The translations under genes and the position numbers were made by a program. A stretch of DNA of 49,068 bases. Source: CADCTB01 sp964479465. GTDB lineage: Bacteria; Actinomycetota; Acidimicrobiia; Acidimicrobiales; AC-14. Numbering within the stretch: position 1 is the first letter of the stretch; every line of letters begins with the position of its first letter. The notes beneath the pieces were generated by a model. It ran no database searches, was not told where the DNA came from, and worked only from the letters and a program-made list of their open reading frames with translations. The DNA is taken from the NCBI GenBank assembly GCA_964479465.1, contig CAYZMG010000029.1:1-49068 (forward strand), written 5' to 3'. This document shows positions 23,340-31,615 of this stretch, in pieces.

Positions 23340-25150
23340 GGGCCCGAGCGGCCCTGGGAGCGGGATGGCTGGCTGGCGCCGTTGGCGCCGGCGAAGAGCA
23401 GGTCCCGCCCGGACGCTGACAGCAGCGATCGGGTGACCTCGTGGCGGGGCGCGGCCAGCAACGTGCCGCCAGAGCCCTCCTCGACGATGCGGCCCCGGTC
23501 GAGCACGAGCACGCGGTCGGACACACGGAGCACCACCGACAGGTCGTGGGAGATGAAGATCATGGCCATCCCCCGTTCCACCTGGAGGTGCTTGAGGAGC
23601 TGGATCATTTTGGCCTGCTCGCTGGGGTCGAGCATAGAGACGGCCTCGTCGGCCACCAGCAGGCGCGGGTCGAGCACCAGGGCCCGGGCCAGCGCCACCC
23701 GCTGGAGCTGGCCGCCGGACAGCTCGTGGGTGTGGCGGTCGACGAAGGCGTCATCCACGGGGAGCCGGCAGTCGGCCAGCACGGACCGCACTTTGATCCG
23801 CCGTTCCGCCTTGTCGCCGATGCCCTGGACGTCGAGCGGCTCCTGCACCGCCTCGCCGATCGTGAGGCGGGGCGACAGCGACTCGAACGGGTCCTGGAAC
23901 AGCATCTGCACCTGGGCACGCAGGCCTTTGAGCTCGGCGCCGCCGGCGGCGAGCAGATCCCGGCCATCGAAGGCCACCGAGCCGGCGTCGGGGTCGAGCA
24001 GGCGCACCACCAGCATGCCCAGGGTGGATTTCCCCGCCCCGGTGGAGCCCACCAGGCCGACGACCTCGCCTTCGCGCACGTCCAGGCTCACGTCGTCCAC
24101 CACCGAGACCGACGTCTTGCGGCCAAGCAGCCCGCCGGAGGAGTACGACTTGCGCAGGTTGCGGGCGGTCAGGATCGAGACGATGCCGCCCCGAACACAC
24201 GCCACCTGGCGAGCGCCGTCCTCGCCCTGGGGCGTCACCATGGGCGGGGACTCCGGCTGGCAGAGCTCCTCGCGGCTCTGGTGGCACCGGCCGTAGAACG
24301 GGCAGCCCTCGGCCCGCTCGGCCGGGTTCGGCGGTGTGCCCCGGATACCCCGCAGATCCTTCACCGACGCCAGCGTCGGCCGGGCGTTGAGCAGCGCCCA
24401 CGAGTAGGGATTGCGGGGATCGGTCAGGACTTGGTGGCCGGGCCCGAGCTCGGCCAGCCACCCCCGGTAGAGCACCGCCACCCGGTCGGCCAGCATCTCG
24501 AGGGCGTCGGCGTCGTGGCTCAGCACGACCAGGGCGGTGCCGGTCTCCTCCCGCACGCGGCGCAGCAGGGCGATGACCATGTTGCGGGTCGCAGGGTCGA
24601 GGCCGGCCGTGGGCTCGTCGAGGATGGCGACGTCGGGCCGGCAGGCCAGAGCCATGGCGAGGAGCACGAGCCGGCGCTGACCGCCGGACAGCTCGCTGGG
24701 GTAGCGCTCCGCCGCCCACGGGCCCAAGCCCACGTCGGTGAGCAGCTCCTCGCTGCGCCGGCCGGCGACGTCGTGGTGCATGCCGAGGTGGGCCCGCAGG
24801 GGCTCGGCGATCTGGAGGCCGCACCGCAGGACGGGGTTGAGGGCGGAGGTCGACTGGAACGACAGCGAGATGCGCTTCCAGCGGACCTCCCGCCAGCCGT
24901 GCTCGTCGAGGGAGTGCAACTCGGTCCCCCCGAGCCGCACCGTTCCCTCGACCATGGCTTCCGAGGCCAGGCCCAGCACGGCCCGGGCCATCGTCGACTT
25001 CCCCGACCCCGACTCCCCGAGCACACCGAGGCACTCCCCCGGAGCGACAGACAGGCTGATGCCTCCGACGGCGCGGACCGGAGGCGGGCCTGGATAGGTG
25101 ACGACGAGATCGCGGACCTCCAGTCCGGACTTCTCCCTCTCAGGTGGCAA
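23336..25150 (-). CDS. Fused double ABC ATPase of a peptide/nickel-type importer (DppD-DppF fusion)
   Basis: A 604-residue protein with two complete ATPase domains. First domain: GESGSGKST (near residue 44), LSGGQRRLVLLAMALAC, AILDEPTAGLD. Between the domains is the DppD-type tail with NPYSWALLNARPTL and a cysteine cluster (GCPFYGRCHQ...LC). Second domain: GSTGAGKST, VQMLFQDPFESLSPRLTI, LSGGQLQRVALARALV, LLVADEAVSMLD. It would drive import through the two Dpp-like permeases. The predicted start is TTG 25150, overlapping the methyltransferase gene by 11 bases; no better in-frame start was found. One chain carrying both ATPases is common in some importer families. Confidence 0.92.
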   Translation of the reverse strand: MPPEREKSGLEVRDLVVTYPGPPPVRAVGGISLSVAPGECLGVLGESGSGKSTMARAVLGLASEAMVEGTVRLGGTELHSLDEHGWREVRWKRISLSFQSTSALNPVLRCGLQIAEPLRAHLGMHHDVAGRRSEELLTDVGLGPWAAERYPSELSGGQRRLVLLAMALACRPDVAILDEPTAGLDPATRNMVIALLRRVREETGTALVVLSHDADALEMLADRVAVLYRGWLAELGPGHQVLTDPRNPYSWALLNARPTLASVKDLRGIRGTPPNPAERAEGCPFYGRCHQSREELCQPESPPMVTPQGEDGARQVACVRGGIVSILTARNLRKSYSSGGLLGRKTSVSVVDDVSLDVREGEVVGLVGSTGAGKSTLGMLVVRLLDPDAGSVAFDGRDLLAAGGAELKGLRAQVQMLFQDPFESLSPRLTIGEAVQEPLDVQGIGDKAERRIKVRSVLADCRLPVDDAFVDRHTHELSGGQLQRVALARALVLDPRLLVADEAVSMLDPSEQAKMIQLLKHLQVERGMAMIFISHDLSVVLRVSDRVLVLDRGRIVEEGSGGTLLAAPRHEVTRSLLSASGRDLLFAGANGASQPSRSQGRSGP

Positions 25151-26081
25151 AGAGCACCGACCTGGCTCCTTGCCCAGGGAGATCCAGGACGCCCTCGTCC
25201 ACTGCGAACCCGGCGTCGGCCAGCCAGGCCCGGTACTCGTCCTCGGTGTGGGTGTCGCCGCCGTTGTCGTTCAGCAGCATCTGCACGGCGAACAACGCCG
25301 ACATCGGGTCGCGACCGCGCAGGAACGTGACCACGGCCACGCCCCCGCCCGGTGCGACGATGCCGCGCAGGTTGCGGTACAGCGTGAGGTTCTGCTCGGG
25401 ACCGAAGGTGTGGGTGATGCCCGAGCAGAACGCCAGGTCGAAAGGCCCTTCGGGGACGCTCTCGAAGAAGCTGCCCTCGTACAGGTCCACGCCGGCCGGC
25501 TCGAGTCGACCACGCCGGCGGGCGACATCGATCATCGCCGGCATGTCCTGCATCGTCGCCTTCAGCCCGCGGCGGGTGAACTCGAGGGAGTACTCGCCGT
25601 GCAGGCCTCCGAGGTCGAGCACGCTTCGGGCATCGGGGAACCGTTGCAGGACCACGTCGACGACCTCGGGAGCCACCTGCCGGGCGTTGCGGGACAGGGC
25701 GTCGTGGAACATCTCCGGATCGGTGATCTCCGAGGAGGCGGTCTCCTGGCCCCGTAGCTGCGGTTCTACGGCGGCCGCCCACCGCCGCATGGCCCGGGCG
25801 TGGTGGCGCAGGCTCGGCATGGCCGCCGGCTCCGGCGCCGCCGGGCCGAGCGAGAAGCTTCCGTCGTCGCCCTGCTGCACGACCTCGAGGGTCGCCAGCG
25901 CCTCCAGCACCACCCGTAGCGCCTCGGTGGCGAGCCCGGCCCGGCCCGCCACCTCCTCGGCGGTGCCCGGCAACTTGTCGAAGACGCCAGTGGCGATGGC
26001 GGCGTCGCACAACAGGACCATGCGCCAGTCGGCGACGGCGCCGGGAGGGGCCAGGAACGTCAGGTCATTCGGCGTAGCCAT
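25140..26081 (-). CDS. SAM-dependent methyltransferase with winged-helix dimerisation domain (O-methyltransferase family 2 type)
   Basis: A 313-residue protein. The N-terminal 90 residues form a winged helix as in plant/bacterial O-methyltransferases (AAIATGVFDKL, GLATEALRVVLEALATLEVV). The C-terminal Rossmann domain has SVLDLGGLHGEYS (SAM motif I, DLGG form), ATMQDMPAMID (motif II acidic end), FDLAFCSGITHTFG and IVAPGGGVAVV. The family methylates small-molecule hydroxyl groups. The gene sits between the solute-binding protein (stop/start overlap TAATG) and the double ATPase, so it is transcriptionally committed to this transport system, probably modifying the transported compound. Confidence 0.85.
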   Translation of the reverse strand: MATPNDLTFLAPPGAVADWRMVLLCDAAIATGVFDKLPGTAEEVAGRAGLATEALRVVLEALATLEVVQQGDDGSFSLGPAAPEPAAMPSLRHHARAMRRWAAAVEPQLRGQETASSEITDPEMFHDALSRNARQVAPEVVDVVLQRFPDARSVLDLGGLHGEYSLEFTRRGLKATMQDMPAMIDVARRRGRLEPAGVDLYEGSFFESVPEGPFDLAFCSGITHTFGPEQNLTLYRNLRGIVAPGGGVAVVTFLRGRDPMSALFAVQMLLNDNGGDTHTEDEYRAWLADAGFAVDEGVLDLPGQGARSVLFAT

Positions 26082-27742
26082 TAGTTCGCCGGCGCCGGGT
26101 TGGCGTTGCCGGAGTGGAGGTGGCGCTTGTTGCCGGTCACCCCGCAGGGCGGGCAGCCGGGCGTGTAGGCGAAGCCCTGGAACTTCTTGTCGTTGACGAA
26201 GGAAATCTGCTCGGGGACGTAGAGCGAGATCTGCGGCAGGTCCTCGGCCAGGATGGCCTGCATCCGGTTCACGAGCTCCTTGCGCTTGGCCAGGTCGATC
26301 TCGACAGCCTGCTCGTTGGCGACCCTGTCGAACTCGGGGTTGTTGTAGCCGTGGACTCGGGTGAACGACGTGCTGCGCGTGGTGGACGAGAAGCGGTTGA
26401 TCAGCCCCGAGGGGTCGCCGGAGAGCCCGCCGAAGTGCTGGATGGACATTTCATAGTCGCCCTTGGCCCCCCGGTCGTCGGAGGTCTGCTGGTCGACGGC
26501 GTTGATCTCCACGTCGATCCCGACGGCCCGCAGGTACTCCTTGACCAGCTGGGCCTGCTGGGTGTCAGACGAGCTGACCGACAGCGGGACCTTGAACGCC
26601 GAGCCGTCGGGCTTGTCCCGCAGGCCATCGTTGTTGCGGTCGCGGAGGTCGATCTGGTCGAACAGCGCGCCCGCCTTGGCCTTGTCGAAATCGTAGGTGG
26701 GGAGGCTACTGCTGAGGAACTCGTTGCCGGGGCCGAGCGCTCCGGCGGGGCCGGGGATGCCCTTGCCGTCGACGAGGCGCTGCACCATGTCCTTGCGGTC
26801 GAGGCCGTACACGACGCCCTGGCGGAACGCCTTCTCGTTGTACGGGAAACCCTTCAGCGGGTTGAAGAACAGGGCCAGGTTGAACTCGCCGGGGGCCGTG
26901 AGAACCTTGTGCTCCTTGGCCAGGGCGTCGAACTGGACCTTGGGGATGAGGGAGTTGCCACCGCTGGCGGCATCGACCTCGCCCCGCTGGAGCGCGAGCA
27001 GGGCGTCGGCCACGGGCACGATCTGGAACTGCCGCACCTTGGCCGGGCCGAGGTAGAAGTCCTCGTTGGCCACGAAGTTGAAGCTGTTCGTGGTCAGGTC
27101 GAAGTTCTCCAGCTTGTAGGGGCCGGAGCCGATGATCGCCGTGTCGCCCTGGAACTTGGCCGGGTCGGTGACGCTCGACCAGATGTGCTTGGGCATGACG
27201 GCGAAGCCGAACGTGCCGGCGATGTCGTTCAGGAAGCTCGGCCGCACGGTCTTCAGTTGAATCACGACCGTCTTGGGATCGGGCGCCGTCACCGTGTCGA
27301 TGTAGGTCACGCCCTGGGCGGCGCCGGCGGCGTTGCCCGGGCCGGTGAGGTTGTAGTCGAAGGTGAACTTCACGTCGTCGGAGGTGAGCGGCATGCCGTC
27401 GTGGAACTTGACGTCGTCGTTCAGCGTGAACGTCCACGTCTTGCCGTCGGGCGATGTGGTCCACGACTTGGCCAGCCAGGGCTTCGGCGTGCCGGTTACG
27501 TCGGGGAACGCGAGGGTGTCGAAGATGTAGGTGGTGATGAGGCGGCCGGGCCCACGGATGGCGGCGTAGGGCTGGGGATAGCCGCCGCTCTGGGTGCTGG
27601 CGGCGATCCGCAGCGTTACCCGCTCTTCGCCCGGCGCACTGGTGTCGGTGGTACCGGTGCCGGTGTCGTCACCACTGCTACAGGCGGCGGTCAGGGCCAT
27701 CACCAAGGCTGCGGCCGCGAACCTTAAGCGCCGTTTGGTCAC
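26081..27742 (-). CDS. Family 5 extracellular solute-binding lipoprotein (peptide/nickel type)
   Basis: A 553-residue lipoprotein from GTG 27742, with AAGGAG six bases upstream. Signal peptide ends in LTAACSS (lipobox with Cys). The mature part has the SBP family 5 motifs: PWLAKSWTTSPDGKTWTFTL, VKFHDGMPLTSDDVKFTFDY, IIGSGPYKLENFD, AFRQGVVYGLDRKDMVQRLV and a C-terminal LPQISLYVPEQI. It captures a ligand outside the membrane for the Dpp-type permeases and the double ATPase. The ligand could be a peptide, a metal chelate or an opine-like metallophore; the sequence does not decide. GTG overlaps the stop of the LysR gene (GTGA). Confidence 0.9.
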   Translation of the reverse strand: MTKRRLRFAAAALVMALTAACSSGDDTGTGTTDTSAPGEERVTLRIAASTQSGGYPQPYAAIRGPGRLITTYIFDTLAFPDVTGTPKPWLAKSWTTSPDGKTWTFTLNDDVKFHDGMPLTSDDVKFTFDYNLTGPGNAAGAAQGVTYIDTVTAPDPKTVVIQLKTVRPSFLNDIAGTFGFAVMPKHIWSSVTDPAKFQGDTAIIGSGPYKLENFDLTTNSFNFVANEDFYLGPAKVRQFQIVPVADALLALQRGEVDAASGGNSLIPKVQFDALAKEHKVLTAPGEFNLALFFNPLKGFPYNEKAFRQGVVYGLDRKDMVQRLVDGKGIPGPAGALGPGNEFLSSSLPTYDFDKAKAGALFDQIDLRDRNNDGLRDKPDGSAFKVPLSVSSSDTQQAQLVKEYLRAVGIDVEINAVDQQTSDDRGAKGDYEMSIQHFGGLSGDPSGLINRFSSTTRSTSFTRVHGYNNPEFDRVANEQAVEIDLAKRKELVNRMQAILAEDLPQISLYVPEQISFVNDKKFQGFAYTPGCPPCGVTGNKRHLHSGNANPAPAN

Positions 27743-28650
27743 GTTTGCTCCTTCTGGGCCAGCGCCGAGCCGGCGGACTTGAGGTGTTGGGTAAGGGCTT
27801 GGAGGTGCGGGGCGGGCGCGGTCGACGGCAACCAGACCACTTCGAAGCGAATGGTGGCCCGATGGCCGTTCCCGAGTACGAGCGGGTGTCCCAGACCGGG
27901 CGCCGAGAGCTTGGACTCCGGCAGGATGGCCGAGCCGACGCCGACACGGGTCCACTCCTCGAGCACCTGGTAGCTGACCCCCTGTCCCTCGTACTCAAGG
28001 AGAGGGAGCCGGCGGGAGGCGAACAACTGGCGGGTCACGCGGGTCAGCCCGCACCCGGCGTGGACGAGAAGGAACACGTCGCTGGAGATGTCCTGGAGGG
28101 TGACGGGGCTCCCGTCGGATGCGCCCGGGGCCTCGCCGGCGCGGAGGTACACGAGCGGGTCGTCGTACAGGCGGGCTCGTTCGAGCCTCGATCGCCGGCC
28201 CAACTGGTCCGGGCCGATGACGAAATCGAGCCGCCCTTCCTCCATTGCCTTTCGAGCCCGCCCACCGCCCATCTGGTCCAAGACGATCCGCACGTTGCGG
28301 TTCGCCTTGCGGTACGGGGCCAGGATCCGCTCCAGCCGCGTCGCCTCGACCAGCGGGCAGACACCGATGCGCGCCAGCTGGGACTGCGGGTCGAGAAAGC
28401 TCTCGGCGGCGTCGACCAGCGCGCCCTGGGCTCGAAGTACATCGTCGATGAGCGGGAGCAGCTTGTGGCCGAACGGCGTCAGGCTCACCGAGCGAGTGGT
28501 CCGCATGAAGAGCCGTTCGCCCAGCTCCTTCTCGAGGTGGGCGATCGCGGTGGACAGCGTCGACTGCGTGACGTAGCAGCGTGCCGCGCCGCCGGTGAAC
28601 GTGCCGGCATCCGCGACTGCTCGGACGAAACGAAGCTGGCTCAGGTTCAA
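27739..28650 (-). CDS. LysR-family transcriptional regulator
   Basis: A 303-residue regulator with N-terminal winged helix-turn-helix (MNLSQLRFVRAVADAGTFTG, CYVTQSTLSTAIAHLEKELG, LFMRTTRSVSLTPFG) and a C-terminal effector-binding domain. The HTH is similar to OxyR/CysB-type LysR proteins. The start is TTG 28650 after a G-rich SD-like run. Unusually for this family it is the first gene of the operon it presumably controls, not divergent from it; its stop overlaps the start of the solute-binding protein gene by four bases. Autoregulation through the palindromes just upstream is likely. Confidence 0.9.
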   Translation of the reverse strand: MNLSQLRFVRAVADAGTFTGGAARCYVTQSTLSTAIAHLEKELGERLFMRTTRSVSLTPFGHKLLPLIDDVLRAQGALVDAAESFLDPQSQLARIGVCPLVEATRLERILAPYRKANRNVRIVLDQMGGGRARKAMEEGRLDFVIGPDQLGRRSRLERARLYDDPLVYLRAGEAPGASDGSPVTLQDISSDVFLLVHAGCGLTRVTRQLFASRRLPLLEYEGQGVSYQVLEEWTRVGVGSAILPESKLSAPGLGHPLVLGNGHRATIRFEVVWLPSTAPAPHLQALTQHLKSAGSALAQKEQT

Positions 28651-28670
28651 CGGACACCCCCCCGTTCACT

Positions 28671-28680
28671 GACAATTGTC
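28671..28680. promoter_or_regulatory. Palindrome GACAATTGTC, candidate operator at the LysR operon promoter
   Basis: A perfect 10-bp palindrome, 20 bases upstream of the TTG start. On the minus strand TACGAT (28687-28692) would be a -10 box, which places the transcription start right on this palindrome. An additional CCGGA/TCCGG inverted repeat (28680-28697) surrounds that -10 box. Confidence 0.4.
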
Positions 28681-28725
28681 CGGACGATCGTATCCGGTCC
28701 ATTTATTGTCTCTATCGATGACTAC

Positions 28726-28742
28726 CATCGGAAGTGCCGATG
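28726..28742. promoter_or_regulatory. Inverted repeat CATCGG-5-CCGATG, possible LysR binding site
   Basis: Perfect 6-bp arms with a 5-base spacer, lying about 35 bases upstream of the candidate -10 box at 28687-28692, the position where LysR proteins usually bind. It also lies upstream of the plus-strand Asp-box gene. Confidence 0.35.
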
Positions 28743-28805
28743 TGTGCTCACTATTCAAACCTTGCGTATAGGCACCGTACCCTGAACAATGGAGGGCGGG
28801 ATCCG

Positions 28806-28822
28806 GGCGGCCAAAGGCCGCC
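28806..28822 (+). repeat. Perfect hairpin with a triloop in the leader of the Asp-box gene
   Basis: GGCGGCC / GGCCGCC arms of 7 bp around AAA, 46 bases before ATG 28868. If transcribed it would form a very stable stem in the 5' leader. No U tract follows, so it is not a classical terminator. Confidence 0.45.
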
Positions 28823-28867
28823 TGGAAGTCGGATGACTCGCCCACCGGGGGAAGGGAACACAAGTCG

Positions 28868-30601
28868 ATGACACGTGCGCGACGCGTACTCGCGGCGTTG
28901 GTGACCGGCGGAGCTGTGTTGGCCATGCAGGCGGAGGCGCCCGCTGCCGGGCCGCCCACGCTGACGAGACCCGTCCAGGCCACGAAGGTGGACCTCGATC
29001 CCGGGCGCCTCTACTCGAGCCCCGCCATGGCCGTCGACCCGAAGAACCAGCTGCGCATCGTGGGCGGATGGGCCGACCTCCGTACCCGCCGGTGCGGCAT
29101 CGTCCGCTCGACCGACGGGGGCCAGACCTGGGCCCGGCCGGATGCCGCGCCCAACACCGCCACCTACCCCTTCTGCTCCCAGAGCCAGGGCGGCGTGATC
29201 CAGACGCCGATCGCCTTCGGCGGCGACGGCATGCTCTACATGGCCCTCAACGGGTGGGGCACCGAGGAGGCCGCCCGCCCCGGCGGTGCCGTCATGGTGG
29301 CCCGCTCGGCCGACTTCGGGGACTCGTGGGAGACGACGGTCGTGCGCACCGCCCGGGGGAAGACCGGCGACGAGGCCGAGAACATCCGTCCCATCCAAAG
29401 CATCGCCGTCGATGCCAACGGCGGCGACGACGACGTCATCTACGTGACCTTCTCCCGGTCACGGCCCAGCCCGTCGGCGCCCAACGCCAACCCGGCCAAC
29501 GCGATGGTGGCTGTCTCCTCTGACGGTGGCCGCACCTTCGCCGAGGCGATCGACCTCTCCGCCGGGGTGTTCGAGTCCCAGGCCGTGCGTGACCAGGCCT
29601 TCGCGGCCGTGACCACCACTGTCCCCTCCGGGCCCACGACCACCGTCACTACCCCACCCGCCGGCTCCAAGGCGGCGACGCCCAACCAGGCGGCCAACTT
29701 CGGCTCCGCCGGCAGCCGCAACGGCATGGTCGCCCGGCTCGACTCCAAGGGCACCGCCTACGTCACGTGGCCGACGGGTGTTGCGAACCTGAGCCCCAAC
29801 CCGCCCAGCGGCTTGGCGCTGTCGAAGTCCACCGACGGCGGCAAGACGTGGAGCAGCGCCGTCTCGATCCCCTTCAGCTACGAGAACGCCACCGGCGGCC
29901 CCGCCGGATCCTACCCGCAGTTCAACATCAACAAGAAGACGGACTCGCTGCACATCGTCTACAACCGCAACCCGACTCCCGAAGTCGCCGGCATGAGCGA
30001 GGTCTTCCACCGGGCGTCCTACGACGGCGGGGCCACGTGGACCGAGGCGATGAACATCAGCGACGACGACCCCGCGCTGTTCGGCGGGCAGTTCTTCCCG
30101 AACATCAACATCGCCCCCAACGGCCGGATCGACGTCGCCTGGTGGGACACCCGTGACATCCAGGGCCTCCGGGGCACCGACGCCTACTACGCGTACTCCG
30201 AAGACGACGGCAAGACCTGGAGCAAGAACATCCGGATCACCGAGCAGAGCATCGATCGCAAGCTGGGCATCTGGGGCAACAACTACGACATCGCCTCCGC
30301 CCCCGGGGTCGCCTCCACCAACGCCTACGCCGTCTTCGGTTGGGACGACACCCGCAACTCCGACCTGTCCTTCCAGGACAGCCTCACCACCGGTGGCGGT
30401 CTGCAGGACGTCTACATCGCAGCTGCGCAGTTCGAGGCCATCGGCGGCGGCACGTCCAACGCGGCCAAGGTCGTCCTCGCCGGCATCGGCGGCCTGGTCT
30501 TCGTCGGGCTGATGCTGGTTCTGGCTGCCGCCGTCACCAAGCGGCGCACCGGCGGGGTGTCCTCGGCGACGAGCGGCACCAAAATCGACACGAAGGTCTA
30601 G
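28868..30601 (+). CDS. Secreted, membrane-anchored Asp-box (sialidase-fold beta-propeller) protein
   Basis: A 577-residue protein with a signal peptide (RRVLAALVTGGAVLAMQAEA) and a purine-rich ribosome site (GGGGGAAGGGAA). Six Asp boxes are readable: STDGGQTW, SADFGDSW, SSDGGRTF, STDGGKTW, SYDGGATW and SEDDGKTW, which define a BNR/sialidase-like propeller. A Thr/Pro insert (TTTVPSGPTTTVTTPP) interrupts it near residue 250. One C-terminal membrane helix (VVLAGIGGLVFVGLMLVLAAAV) and a basic tail anchor it with the propeller outside. The catalytic Arg triad and Tyr/Glu of true sialidases are not evident, so it may bind rather than cleave glycans. Twenty bases separate it from the FmdE-like gene. 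Confidence 0.82.
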   Translation: MTRARRVLAALVTGGAVLAMQAEAPAAGPPTLTRPVQATKVDLDPGRLYSSPAMAVDPKNQLRIVGGWADLRTRRCGIVRSTDGGQTWARPDAAPNTATYPFCSQSQGGVIQTPIAFGGDGMLYMALNGWGTEEAARPGGAVMVARSADFGDSWETTVVRTARGKTGDEAENIRPIQSIAVDANGGDDDVIYVTFSRSRPSPSAPNANPANAMVAVSSDGGRTFAEAIDLSAGVFESQAVRDQAFAAVTTTVPSGPTTTVTTPPAGSKAATPNQAANFGSAGSRNGMVARLDSKGTAYVTWPTGVANLSPNPPSGLALSKSTDGGKTWSSAVSIPFSYENATGGPAGSYPQFNINKKTDSLHIVYNRNPTPEVAGMSEVFHRASYDGGATWTEAMNISDDDPALFGGQFFPNINIAPNGRIDVAWWDTRDIQGLRGTDAYYAYSEDDGKTWSKNIRITEQSIDRKLGIWGNNYDIASAPGVASTNAYAVFGWDDTRNSDLSFQDSLTTGGGLQDVYIAAAQFEAIGGGTSNAAKVVLAGIGGLVFVGLMLVLAAAVTKRRTGGVSSATSGTKIDTKV

Positions 30602-30621
30602 ATGTCCCAGGGAGGCAGCCA

Positions 30622-31257
30622 ATGATCGACGAGGAGACCCTCGACCGGATCGTCGAGTTCCACGGGCACCTGTGCCCGGGGCTCTCTATGGGTGTCGCCG
30701 CGGCGCAGATCGCGCTGCGGGAGATCGGCCCTCACGCCAAGGACGAGGAGGTGGTGGCCGTCGTCGAGACAGACATGTGCGGTGTGGACGCCATCCAGTT
30801 CCTCACCGGTTGCACGTTCGGCAAGGGCAACCTCATCCACCAGGACGTCGGGAAGAACGCCTACAGCTTCTTCCGCCGCTCTGACGGACGGGCCATTCGC
30901 ATCAAGGCCCGACCCGACGCCTGGCAGCGCGACCCGGAACACCAGGCCCTGTTCGCCAAGGTCCGCTCCGGCGAGGCCACCGACGCCGAGAAGGCCCGCT
31001 TCCGGGAGTTGCACGTCTCCCAGTCGCACAAGGTGCTCGGGCTCGACCCCGACAGCCTCTACTCCTTCGAGGTCATCAACGCCGCCCCGCCCCGCAAGGC
31101 GCGCATCCACACCAGCATCACCTGCGCCGAGTGCGGCGAAGGAGCCATGGAAACGCGCGTCCGCCGGCTCGACGGTCGCGACCTGTGCCAGCCCTGCTTC
31201 GACCTCGCCCTCTCCCCCGTCCAGCCCGTGGTCCTGCGAGGTCCGGGCCGGAGCTGA
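30622..31257 (+). CDS. FmdE-family protein with C-terminal DksA/TraR-like zinc finger
   Basis: A 211-residue protein, start ATG 30622 with GGAGG at 30611-30615. The N-terminal domain is FmdE-like: VEFHGHLCPGLSMGVAAAQI, VETDMCGVDAIQFLTGCTFG, KGNLIHQDVGKNAYSF. The HGHxCPG motif and the two following cysteines form the metal site of the family named after formylmethanofuran dehydrogenase subunit E. The C-terminus carries CAECGEGAMETRVRRLDG followed by CQPCF, a four-cysteine zinc finger. FmdE-like proteins in bacteria are usually found apart from formylmethanofuran dehydrogenase and often near metal or cofactor transport; the real function is unknown. No other formylmethanofuran pathway gene is seen in the window. 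Confidence 0.85.
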   Translation: MIDEETLDRIVEFHGHLCPGLSMGVAAAQIALREIGPHAKDEEVVAVVETDMCGVDAIQFLTGCTFGKGNLIHQDVGKNAYSFFRRSDGRAIRIKARPDAWQRDPEHQALFAKVRSGEATDAEKARFRELHVSQSHKVLGLDPDSLYSFEVINAAPPRKARIHTSITCAECGEGAMETRVRRLDGRDLCQPCFDLALSPVQPVVLRGPGRS

Positions 31258-31283
31258 GGGCACCTCGTCGTACGACAAGTCCT

Positions 31284-31331
31284 GAAGTCTGCAGGGTTGG
31301 TGGCCCAGAACCACCAAACCCTGCCGACTTC
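31284..31331. terminator. Long near-perfect hairpin between convergent genes (bidirectional terminator candidate)
   Basis: Arms of about 20 bp (GAAGTCTGCAGGGTTGGTGG and its complement with one mismatch and one extra base) around the loop CCCAGAA. It sits 26 bases after the FmdE gene stop and 50 bases after the convergent PspC gene stop, where a shared terminator is expected. Only short T runs flank it. Confidence 0.55.
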
Positions 31332-31381
31332 GCTTTCTGGGCGCAATTCATCCGTGGGCGCCGTCGACGGGCGTCCGTCGT

Positions 31382-31573
31382 CTACCCCTTCGCCGCCTTG
31401 GGGGCGAAGATCCACAGGAGGAGGTACACAAACTCCCCGATGCCCGTGAAGGCGAAGATCACGAACGCCACGCGAATCAGCGTGACATCGATGCCGGTGT
31501 AGGCCGACAGGCCGGCACACACGCCGGCTATCCGCTTGCCGTCACGGGCACGTTCAAGCCGGCGGCCTCGCAT
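31382..31573 (-). CDS. PspC domain membrane protein
   Basis: A 63-residue protein that is almost entirely a PspC domain: RDGKRIAGVCAGLSAYTGID, a short loop, then the membrane helix region VAFVIFAFTGIGEFVYLLLW and IFAPKA. PspC proteins take part in the phage-shock/envelope-stress response or act as small membrane sensors. The single-domain form is common in actinobacteria. TAATGT (31580-31585) lies six bases before the ATG, suggesting a leaderless message. Confidence 0.9.
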   Translation of the reverse strand: MRGRRLERARDGKRIAGVCAGLSAYTGIDVTLIRVAFVIFAFTGIGEFVYLLLWIFAPKAAKG

Positions 31574-31579
31574 GGTCCG

Positions 31580-31585
31580 ACATTA
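31580..31585 (-). promoter_or_regulatory. Candidate -10 box (TAATGT) of the PspC gene
   Basis: TAATGT on the minus strand, six bases from ATG 31573; no ribosome binding site is present. Confidence 0.4.
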
Positions 31586-31615
31586 CGCCGTCCTTGTGGC
31601 CTGGCGTGTGCGTGG

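Noticed and set aside
28868..30601. Calling the Asp-box protein an active sialidase
   Set aside because: Asp boxes define the fold only; I could not find the arginine triad and nucleophile pair needed for catalysis.
30622..31257. Formylmethanofuran dehydrogenase pathway
   Set aside because: Only an FmdE-like protein is present; no catalytic subunits or other C1 genes are nearby.
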